DNA from: an uncultured Clostridia bacterium
GTDB lineage: Bacteria; Bacillota; Clostridia; Christensenellales; Aristaeellaceae
Direction: 5' to 3'
Length of the DNA: 30,229 nucleotides
Assembly (NCBI GenBank): GCA_934630705.1
Contig: CAKTWP010000025.1
Coordinates: 1-30,229 of the forward strand
Below, piece by piece: positions 23,865-30,229 of the stretch (positions are counted from its first letter, which is position 1; each line of letters begins with the position of its first letter). Position numbers and translations under genes: made by a program. The notes under the pieces are model-generated. The model made no database searches and was not told where the DNA came from. It was given only the letters and a program-made list of their open reading frames with translations.

Positions 23865-25028
23865 ATGAAAGCTTTAACAGCGCAGGCGCTGCGGCAGGAA
23901 GCGGGTGCACTTGAAGAAAAGCTGACGGATATCTATCATCGGCTTCATATGCACCCTGAACTGGGTTTTCAGGAAAAGGAAACGGCAGAAATGATTCGGG
24001 CGGAGCTGACGAAACTCGGCCTGCCTTTTACGGCAGCGCAAACCGGGACGATCGTCGATCTGCCGGTAGATGGCAAAATGGAAAACGCCATTTTGCTGCG
24101 CGCGGATATTGACGCGCTGCCCATCACGGAGGCCACAGGCCTGCCCTATGCCTCGCAGAATCCGGGCGTGATGCACGCCTGCGGCCATGACAGCCATGCC
24201 ACTATGCTCCTTGGCGCGGCGCAGCTGCTGCAAAGCCATCAGGATGCGCTTCGCCGGCCGGTGCGCCTTGTTTTCCAGCCGGCGGAAGAAACGCTGGGCG
24301 GCGCTTCATTTATGATCGCCCAGGGCGTGATGCAGGATGTGGCGGAGGCCTATTGCATGCATGTGCGCTCGGATCCCCAGGTGGGTCTGTTTTATCTGGC
24401 GGATGGGTGCATCAACGCCTCCTGCGATAATTTTGATGTGATCGTCCGGGGCAAGGGCTGCCATGGGGCGTATCCCGAGGGCGGCGTGGACGCGGCGGTG
24501 ATCGGTGCCCATGTGCTGCTGGCGCTGCAGGAGCTGCTGTCCCGGGAAACCTGGGCGGGGGATAACGCGGTGCTGACCATCGGGCACATGCACGGCGGCA
24601 CGGCACGGAATATTCTCTGCGGCGAAATGACGCTGGAGGGCACGCTGCGCACCATGCGGCCGCAGGTTCGCCAGCGGCTGTACCAGCGGATTGGCCAGGT
24701 TGCGTCCGGGATTGCCTGCGCGCTGCGGGGCGAAGCGGAGGTTGTGTTCCGGGAAAAGTGCGCCTGCGTGCAGAATGATGCAGCATGCCTCGCCTATGCC
24801 GGGCAGACCATCCGGCAGCTGTGGGAGGATGATCGCGTTCGGAAGGCCTCGGGGCTGTCCATGGGCTCGGAGGACTTTGGAGAATTTACGCAGCGGGTTC
24901 CCGGCGCTAAGGTGTCCATCACCACCGGGTATACCGAAACCATTCATACGCCCCAGTTCCGCATTAACGAGGGCATGCTGCCGCTGGGCGCAGCGTTCTT
25001 TGCCGCGCTGTGCCTGAACCGGGAATAG
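23865..25028 (+). CDS. M20-family amidohydrolase
   Basis: A 387-residue zinc-dependent amidohydrolase of the peptidase M20D group (hippurate hydrolase / N-acyl-amino-acid deacylase type). The metal site is visible: HACGHDSHATML (Cys106 and His108), QPAEETLGGA (Glu141-Glu142) and YCMHVRSD (His166). The central dimerisation domain contains GCHGAYPEGGVDAAV. It cleaves an acyl group from an amide, releasing an amine and an acid. The ATG is 1 bp after the SDR stop, so the two are translated together. In this operon an N-acylated amino sugar or amino-acid conjugate is a possible substrate, but nothing in the sequence fixes it. Cytosolic, intact. Confidence 0.94.
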   Translation: MKALTAQALRQEAGALEEKLTDIYHRLHMHPELGFQEKETAEMIRAELTKLGLPFTAAQTGTIVDLPVDGKMENAILLRADIDALPITEATGLPYASQNPGVMHACGHDSHATMLLGAAQLLQSHQDALRRPVRLVFQPAEETLGGASFMIAQGVMQDVAEAYCMHVRSDPQVGLFYLADGCINASCDNFDVIVRGKGCHGAYPEGGVDAAVIGAHVLLALQELLSRETWAGDNAVLTIGHMHGGTARNILCGEMTLEGTLRTMRPQVRQRLYQRIGQVASGIACALRGEAEVVFREKCACVQNDAACLAYAGQTIRQLWEDDRVRKASGLSMGSEDFGEFTQRVPGAKVSITTGYTETIHTPQFRINEGMLPLGAAFFAALCLNRE

Positions 25029-25038
25029 GAGGAAAACG

Positions 25039-26460
25039 ATGGTGAAGCTGTTTGCGCTGGCGGCGGTGCTGCTCACGGCGCTGCTGCTGCCTGCGGCCCA
25101 TGCGGAGGAAGAAAAACAGCCGCTGGCGCTGCGGGAATTTTCTGAAGCGGAAGGCCTGTTCTATCGGAATCCGCATCTGAGCGGCGTGGCCGATCCCTTT
25201 GTTTTCTCTGCGGACGGCGTTTATTACATGGTCGCTACCACGGGCGGCGCAAACTTCGTGGGCTATCAGACCGATTCGCTGGCCCACTGGCCGCCCAGCG
25301 CCCGGTTTACGGCCATGCGCCCCGCCCCCTGGGCCGGATCGGATCATTGGGCACCCGAGGTGTATGAATACAACGGCCGGCTGTGCATGTTCTTTTCTGC
25401 CCGGGGCAAAGGCGCAAAAGACTATTGCCGCCTGGGCATCGCCTTTGCGGAAAAGGCGGGCGACCGCTTTATCTGCCAGGAAACGCCGCTGCTGGATCTG
25501 GGATACACCATCATCGACGCCAGCCTGCTGGTGGACGACGATGGCACGCCCTACATCTTCTATTCGGCCAACCTGAATATGGGCGATCATTATGAAAGCA
25601 TCACCTATGGCGTGGAGATGCAGCGGGATCTGTCCGGCATGGCCGGCGAACCGGTGAAGCTGATCGAGGCCACGGAGCCCTGGGAAACGCGCACCGGCCA
25701 GCGGGTGTGGGCCGAAGGCGGCGTGGTGCAGAAGCATGACGGCCTGTATTATCTGTATTACAGCTGCAATGTGTATTCCGGAAAGGATTACAGCGTGGGC
25801 GTGGCTACGGCGAAATCGCCGCTGGGGCCCTATGAGAAATACACCGGTAATCCGATCCTGACCTATCAGCAGGCCGAGGATGGATCCATTCTGGTTTCCG
25901 GCCCGGGGCACAACAGCTTCTTTACCGTGGGCGAGGAAACCTTCTCTGCCTACCATACCCATTGCAAGCCCAACGCCCTGCCCTCCACGCGGCAGCTGTG
26001 CTATGATCGCAGCGGCCATCATGCGGATGGCACGGCGTATATCTGCGGCCCGTCGCTGGGCTGGCAGCTGCTGCCCCTTGCCGAGCTGGGACGGCAAAAT
26101 CTCGCCCCGCTGGCGGACGCACCAGCGGCGCTGACAGATGGGGATACCTGCGTTTCCTCATCCTCCCAGCCGTATGCCTGGCAGGGGACGCAGGCGGATT
26201 TTGTCTGGGAATCGCCTGCGGAGGCGGAGTTGATTCAGATTTATCCCGCCGGATATCTGGGCAAGGGAACGCTGCTGGTGAACGGCTGCTATGAAGCCCA
26301 GCTGGATTTTTCCGCCTGCCGGGATGTGCCGGGCGGCTCGATCATTCTGCCGCTGGCGCAGCCCATGGCTCTTTCCAGCCTGCGCATTTCGCTGGCGGAG
26401 GAAGGAACGCTGGGCGAGGTGGTGGTGCTCAGCACCAAAATCGGGAGCGAAGGAGAATAA
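25039..26460 (+). CDS. Secreted GH43-like glycosidase
   Basis: A 473-residue secreted enzyme with a signal peptide (KLFALAAVLLTALLLPAA, cut near AHA-EEE). The five-bladed propeller of clan GH-F is suggested by VADPFVF (catalytic Asp52), GSDHWAPEVYEY, TIIDASLLVDDDGTPY (Asp160) and RVWAEGGVVQK (likely acid Glu226), and by GPGHNSFF. GH43 enzymes release arabinose or xylose from plant polysaccharide; the exact specificity is unclear. The last 120 residues form a separate beta-rich part (about 350-473) that may bind carbohydrate. It starts 10 bp after the amidohydrolase with AGGAGG close upstream. It is the only exported hydrolase in the operon, so it probably trims substrate outside the cell for the importer. 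Confidence 0.88.
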   Translation: MVKLFALAAVLLTALLLPAAHAEEEKQPLALREFSEAEGLFYRNPHLSGVADPFVFSADGVYYMVATTGGANFVGYQTDSLAHWPPSARFTAMRPAPWAGSDHWAPEVYEYNGRLCMFFSARGKGAKDYCRLGIAFAEKAGDRFICQETPLLDLGYTIIDASLLVDDDGTPYIFYSANLNMGDHYESITYGVEMQRDLSGMAGEPVKLIEATEPWETRTGQRVWAEGGVVQKHDGLYYLYYSCNVYSGKDYSVGVATAKSPLGPYEKYTGNPILTYQQAEDGSILVSGPGHNSFFTVGEETFSAYHTHCKPNALPSTRQLCYDRSGHHADGTAYICGPSLGWQLLPLAELGRQNLAPLADAPAALTDGDTCVSSSSQPYAWQGTQADFVWESPAEAELIQIYPAGYLGKGTLLVNGCYEAQLDFSACRDVPGGSIILPLAQPMALSSLRISLAEEGTLGEVVVLSTKIGSEGE

Positions 26461-26466
26461 AAGCAG

Positions 26467-27444
26467 ATGAAAGCCATGCTGATTGATGAAAATAAGAATT
26501 TCGTCTGGTCGGATGTAGCGGAGCCGGTGGTAGGCGCGCATGACGTGTGCATCGAAATCCACGCCGCGGCGCTTAACCGCGCGGATCTGCTGCAGCGGCA
26601 GGGGAAATATCCGTCCCCGAAGGGCTGCCCGCCGTGGATGGGGCTGGAGGTGGCCGGCATTGTGCGCGAAACGGGAGCGGCGGTGACCAAATGGCGCAAG
26701 GGCGACCGGGTGTGCGCCCTGCTGGGCGGCGGCGGGTATGCCGAGGCCGTGGCGGTGGACGAAGGCATGGTGATGCCCATCCCGGGAAAGCTGACCTTTG
26801 AGGAAGCCGCCAGCCTGCCCGAGGCGTATGCCACCTGCTATCTGAACCTGTTCCGCGAGGGCGGCTATCGCCCCGGGGAAACCCTCTTTTTCCCGGCCGG
26901 GGCCAGCGGGCTGGCCAGCGTGGGCATTCCCATGGCAAAGGCGTTCGGCGCGTATGTGATCACCAGCGTGCTCACCGATGAAATCGCGGAAAAGATTGCG
27001 CCGCTGCAGGCTGACCGGGTCATCGTATCCGCAAGGGAGGATACGGCGCAGGTCATCCGCGAGGAAGCGGAAAAGGGGCATCCCATGGATGTGGCCATTG
27101 ATTGCCTGGCCGGAGAGACCATCGGCCAGTGCTTCCCCTACGTGAACGAAGGCTGCCGCTGGGTGCTGATCTCCACGCTGGCGGGCGTGACCACCACCGT
27201 GCCCCTGCGGGCGCTGCTGACCAAGGGCATCGTGTTGAAGGGCAGCATGCTGCGCAAGCGCTCCGTGCAGGAAAAGAGCGATATCCTTGCAGAGCTGGTG
27301 ACGCAGATCTGGCCCAAGCTGGCGGACGGCTCCATCCGCCCCACCATCTATCAGACGCTGCCCATCGCCCAGGCCGAGGCGGCTCACGGAATTCTGGAAC
27401 GGGGCGAAAACATTGGCAAGGTTGTGCTGAAAGTTAGGGATTAA
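26467..27444 (+). CDS. Quinone-oxidoreductase-like MDR dehydrogenase
   Basis: A 325-residue medium-chain dehydrogenase/reductase of the zinc-independent quinone reductase/PIG3 type. Its N-terminal catalytic domain includes LNRADLLQRQGKYPSPKG and WMGLEVAGIVRETG; the nucleotide-binding motif is FPAGASGLASVGIPMAKAFG, and DVAIDCLAG and KGSMLRKRSVQEK follow. No zinc-ligand cysteines are apparent. These enzymes reduce quinones or activated double bonds with NADPH. It is 6 bp after the GH43-like gene and 4 bp before the EamA transporter, so it is in the operon. Its place in the pathway is unknown. Confidence 0.92.
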   Translation: MKAMLIDENKNFVWSDVAEPVVGAHDVCIEIHAAALNRADLLQRQGKYPSPKGCPPWMGLEVAGIVRETGAAVTKWRKGDRVCALLGGGGYAEAVAVDEGMVMPIPGKLTFEEAASLPEAYATCYLNLFREGGYRPGETLFFPAGASGLASVGIPMAKAFGAYVITSVLTDEIAEKIAPLQADRVIVSAREDTAQVIREEAEKGHPMDVAIDCLAGETIGQCFPYVNEGCRWVLISTLAGVTTTVPLRALLTKGIVLKGSMLRKRSVQEKSDILAELVTQIWPKLADGSIRPTIYQTLPIAQAEAAHGILERGENIGKVVLKVRD

Positions 27445-27448
27445 CCCA

Positions 27449-28390
27449 ATGACAATGAATAATACAAAGCTTCAGACCGTGCTTTTATGCCTGGTTTGCA
27501 CCTTCTTCTGGGGGGCGGGCTATCCGGTCGTTAAATTAAGCTGCGCTTATTTCGGCATTCAGCCGCTGGATGTGCCCGGAAAACTGCTGCACGCGGGATG
27601 CCGGTTTATGCTGGCGGGGGCGCTGCTGCTGGGCGTTTCCTGGCTGCGGGGAAAGCGGCCCGCCTTCCCGAACCGGCAGACGCTGCCCGCCATGCTGCGG
27701 CTGAGCCTGTGCCAGACGGTGCTGCAATACGGGCTTTTGTATGTGGGCCTGGCCAATACCAGCGGCACCAAGGGCTCCGTGCTCAATCAGATCAACGTGT
27801 TTCTGCTGGTGCTGCTCACGCCGCTGTTTTTCAAAAAGGAAAAGCTGACGAAGCAGAAGCTGCTGGGCTGCGTGGTGGGCTTTGCCGGGATCGTGGTAAT
27901 GAACCTGAGCGGACTGCACTTTTCCATTGAATGGGGCGATCTGGTGGTGGTGCTGTCCAGCTGCTTTGCGGCGGCGGGCTATCTGCTGGCCAAGGCCATG
28001 CCGTCTGCCTGCGATCCCATCGTCACCACCGGCTGGCAGCAGCTGCTGGGCGGCGGAACGCTGCTGGTGATCGGGCTGCTTTGCGGCGGCCGGCTGCAGG
28101 AATGGAATGCCCTGGGCGTGGCCACGTTTCTGTTTCTGGTAGTGTGTGCGGCGGCGGCGTACAGCCTGTGGTTCTATCTGCTGCAGCGCAATGATGTGAG
28201 CCGCATCAGCGTGTTCAAATTCCTCACGCCGATTTTCGGCGTGGCGCTGTCCGGGCTGCTGCTGGGGGAAAACATTTTTACGCTGGAAAACATTCTGGCG
28301 CTGGCGCTGGTATGCGCAGGGCTGATGATCGCCAATGGCGCGGCAAAGCGCCATACGCCTGCGGCATGTACGGCGGAAGGAAAAAGCTGA
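27449..28390 (+). CDS. EamA/DMT-family transporter
   Basis: A 313-residue membrane protein with about ten hydrophobic helices in two EamA repeats. It starts LLCLVCTFFWGAGYPVVKLS, typical of the first helix, and the second half begins LVVVLSSCFAAAGYLLAKA. The family exports or imports small metabolites such as amino acids, sugars or drugs. Two starts, 27449 and 27455, are possible; AGGGA upstream suits the first. It is 4 bp after the MDR gene and 15 bp before the Gfo/Idh gene. Export of a pathway product or toxic intermediate is a reasonable guess. Confidence 0.93.
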   Translation: MTMNNTKLQTVLLCLVCTFFWGAGYPVVKLSCAYFGIQPLDVPGKLLHAGCRFMLAGALLLGVSWLRGKRPAFPNRQTLPAMLRLSLCQTVLQYGLLYVGLANTSGTKGSVLNQINVFLLVLLTPLFFKKEKLTKQKLLGCVVGFAGIVVMNLSGLHFSIEWGDLVVVLSSCFAAAGYLLAKAMPSACDPIVTTGWQQLLGGGTLLVIGLLCGGRLQEWNALGVATFLFLVVCAAAAYSLWFYLLQRNDVSRISVFKFLTPIFGVALSGLLLGENIFTLENILALALVCAGLMIANGAAKRHTPAACTAEGKS

Positions 28391-28405
28391 AAGGGGAGAG
28401 CGGAC

Positions 28406-29404
28406 ATGGAACGGATCAAAATTGCCCAACTTGGCATCGGCCATAACCATGGCGAAGAAAAAATGAAGGCGTTTCGCAAATTCCCGGAGATTTTCGATGT
28501 GGTCGGCGTATGCGAGCCTGATCCCGTCTGGCTGGAGCGGCGCAAGGATCTGCCGGGCTACGCGGGATTGCCGTTTATGACACAGGAGGAGCTGTTTGCC
28601 ATTCCGGGGCTGCAAGCCGTTTCCGTGGAAACGGATGTGAAAGATTTGGACGCTGCGGCGCTGGCATGCATCCAGCGCGGCTATCATATCCACATGGATA
28701 AGCCCGGCGGGGAAAACTTCCGCGAGTTTGAGCATCTGATGCTGTTGGCTAAAGAAAAGCAGCGGGTGGTTCAGATGGGGTATATGTATCGCTATAATCC
28801 GGCCATTCGCTATGCCCTGGATCTGGCGAAGGACGGCCGTCTGGGCAAAATCTTTGAAATCGACACCCAGATGAGCACCTGCCATCCCATTGCCTACCGG
28901 CAGTGGCTGCAGAGCTTTTCCTGCGGCACGATGTATATTTTCGGCTGCCATCTGCTGGACATGATTTTCCAGGTGCTGGGGCCCGATTATCAGAAGCTGA
29001 CTCCCTATCTGCGCCAGACCAAGCCCGAGGAAGTGGCGCTGCGGGACAATGCGCTGGCAGTGGTGGAATATCCGGATGCCACCTGCACCGTGCGCACCAC
29101 GTCCGTGGAGGTCAACGGCTTTGGCCGCCGGCAGCTGGTGATTTGCGGCACGGAGGGGACGGTGGAAGTGAAGCCGCTGGAAGGCCCGCCTACGGTGACG
29201 GTCTCCTTTGCGAAGGATAACCCGCCCACCTATCAGGATACCAAGCAGACGGTCGAGGTGTCTCCGATGACGGGCCGATACGATCTGATGGTGCAGGATT
29301 TTGCCGCCTATATCCGCGGCGAAAAGCGCAATCCCTTTGATCACGACTATGAAATCGCCCTGCAAAAGGCCACCCTTCAAGCTTGTGGCCTGCCTACGGA
29401 TTGA
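28406..29404 (+). CDS. Gfo/Idh/MocA-family oxidoreductase
   Basis: A 332-residue NAD(P)-dependent sugar or inositol dehydrogenase-like protein. The nucleotide-binding strand starts IKIAQLGIGHNHGEEKM, with His-Asn-His-Gly rather than a standard GxGxxG. The catalytic-lysine motif is HMDKPGGENFREF (Lys99-Pro100). C-terminal domain parts include YMYRYNPAIRYALDL and GTMYIFGCHLLDMIF, where a His in GCHLLD corresponds to the usual active-site region. It is the last operon gene, with AGGGGAG 7-9 nt before the ATG, and ends 78 bp before the terminator. It likely oxidises or reduces an imported sugar derivative. Confidence 0.93.
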   Translation: MERIKIAQLGIGHNHGEEKMKAFRKFPEIFDVVGVCEPDPVWLERRKDLPGYAGLPFMTQEELFAIPGLQAVSVETDVKDLDAAALACIQRGYHIHMDKPGGENFREFEHLMLLAKEKQRVVQMGYMYRYNPAIRYALDLAKDGRLGKIFEIDTQMSTCHPIAYRQWLQSFSCGTMYIFGCHLLDMIFQVLGPDYQKLTPYLRQTKPEEVALRDNALAVVEYPDATCTVRTTSVEVNGFGRRQLVICGTEGTVEVKPLEGPPTVTVSFAKDNPPTYQDTKQTVEVSPMTGRYDLMVQDFAAYIRGEKRNPFDHDYEIALQKATLQACGLPTD

Positions 29405-29481
29405 GAAAAGCCCTCGCGAATTTGCTGGCCATGTACGGCGATTAAGCCCCCTGCGTGGCGGGCAAACGTGCAGAGAACATC

Positions 29482-29512
29482 AAAAAGCGCTGAGAAATCA
29501 GCGCTTTTTTGC
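29482..29512. terminator. Operon terminator, able to act in both directions
   Basis: AAAAAGCGCTGA (29482-29493), loop GAAA, TCAGCGCTTTTT (29498-29509), then TTGC. It ends the catabolic operon and also lies downstream of the minus-strand endonuclease remnant. Confidence 0.92.
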
Positions 29513-29541
29513 TTGATACTTTTGGGCACGTATGGGATGTC

Positions 29542-29964
29542 TCAATCTGCTCCGAACCATTTGAATGCCCTTCTGAATCCTGACGCCTCTGCCTCTGCAA
29601 CGGTAGATGCATAAAACTCGCCTTTGTTCCTGATTTTTGTGGAATCATATTGCTGGTCAAAAGGCAAATGATAAATTTTCCTTGCTTCTCCGTCTTTTCC
29701 GTGACCGATATTGCACTTAATGCAGGGATAGTCTCCGCTTTCATAATTTTCAACGTATACAACCCCAAGATAAGAAGCCATTTTCTTTGCCATGGGCGAC
29801 AGCTTGGTATTTGTAATCAGGATAGCCATTACTTTTTCCTTGGCCACTTGATGTTCAATGCAATAACTGACCATCGTGCCATAAAGCTGATTGATATGTT
29901 TTTCGTGAATCTGTTTTTTAGCGCTCCAGTATTTGCACTGGATGATTAAGATGTTATGGTGGAA
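29542..29964 (-). pseudogene. C-terminal part of an Mrr-like restriction endonuclease
   Basis: About 140 residues read on the minus strand from 29964 to the stop at 29542. They begin ILIIQCKYWSAKKQIHEKHI, which holds the QxK nuclease motif (Gln-Cys-Lys), then ILITNTKLSPMAKKMASYLG, and a tail YPCIKCN with a metal-binding-like CxxC and FYASTVAEAEASGF. This is the end of an Mrr_cat-type nuclease with a zinc tail. The first Met (29874) comes after the catalytic motif, and a stop lies just before the similarity starts, so the N-terminal half is missing. The stretch is AT-richer than the operon beside it, which suggests separate origin. Family call by pattern only. Confidence 0.6.
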
Positions 29965-29983
29965 CTAAATCTGGGTAAAACAA

Positions 29984-30026
29984 AAAGAGCTATCTGACTT
30001 CTCTAACAGAAATCAGATAGCTCTTT
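29984..30026. terminator. Long hairpin flanked by A and T runs
   Basis: AAAGAGCTATCTGA (29984-29997) and its exact complement (30013-30026), with the inner TTCT/AGAA also pairing. A-rich sequence before and TTATTCTT after suit a terminator in either direction. The remaining 200 bp to the window end have no gene I can support; a minus-strand frame starting SPKYVDYLDEKRIESAFYN ends at a stop after about 32 residues and may be the tail of a gene beyond the window. Confidence 0.75.
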
Positions 30027-30229
30027 ATTCTTGGATAATCTAAAATGTCGTCATTTTGTTGTCACGGGGCAATTCCGTAACGCAAAAGTCCAGCACTTTC
30101 AAGGCTTTTCAGCTTTTCGGGTATTATTCCCACTCAAGTCTTGGGCTTTGATTTAGGGTTATAAAATGCACTCTCGATACGCTTTTCGTCCAAATAATCC
30201 ACGTATTTCGGGCTGTACATAGGTTCCTT

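Noticed and set aside
30040..30229. Minus-strand fragment SPKYVDYLDEKRIESAFYN as a recombinase or mobilisation protein
   Set aside because: I cannot connect it to a family; it stops after about 32 residues and continues outside the window.

Overview
The window looks like chromosomal DNA of an anaerobic, fairly GC-rich Clostridia member (Eubacteriales/Christensenellales-like gut lineages are my best guess). The reasons are the YesMN-type and LplB/YtcP-type sugar systems, the many AraC regulators, Gram-positive AGGAGG ribosome sites, and remnants of tandem large serine recombinases typical of clostridial mobile elements. The taxon is inference; there is no rRNA or marker gene here. I found no CRISPR array, tRNA or intact mobile element.

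Layout: (1) 1-1.75 kb is a graveyard of two serine recombinases with many frameshifts. (2) 1.77-4.74 kb, minus strand, holds a B3/B4-domain protein and a tight alkylation-repair group: 3-methyladenine glycosylase, ABM-domain protein, Ogt methyltransferase and HD hydrolase. A divergent AraC regulator follows (4.86-5.74 kb). (3) 5.8-13.1 kb is a carbohydrate region in decay: an alpha-amylase joined to the tail of a lost alpha/beta hydrolase, a beta-helix protein, a frameshifted YesN-type response regulator, a histidine kinase without its sensor half, and an ABC sugar importer (two permeases plus binding protein) broken by deletions, frameshifts and a stop codon. (4) 13.25-18.4 kb holds intact genes: an esterase, a large orphan carbohydrate-type protein, a PocR/AraC regulator and a divergent FAD oxidoreductase. 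(5) 18.5-29.4 kb is an intact catabolic locus: a divergent AraC regulator, then nine co-oriented genes (permease, permease, binding protein, SDR dehydrogenase, M20 amidohydrolase, GH43-like secreted glycosidase, quinone-reductase-like MDR, EamA transporter, Gfo/Idh oxidoreductase) ending at a strong terminator. (6) 29.5-30.2 kb is AT-richer and holds the C-terminal part of an Mrr-like endonuclease and a long hairpin.

How it works together: the 19.4-29.4 kb locus fits import of a plant- or host-derived glycoside or oligosaccharide, trimming by the GH43-like enzyme, and redox or deacylation steps by SDR, MDR, Gfo/Idh and M20 enzymes. The 8.7-13.1 kb importer is a second, parallel copy of the same architecture that has been lost. 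I do not see a clearly new defence or mobile system. The most unusual features are the contrast between decayed and intact importers in one window, a perfectly duplicated ribosome-site/start-codon unit before the esterase, and an ordered set of hairpins around the intact binding-protein gene.
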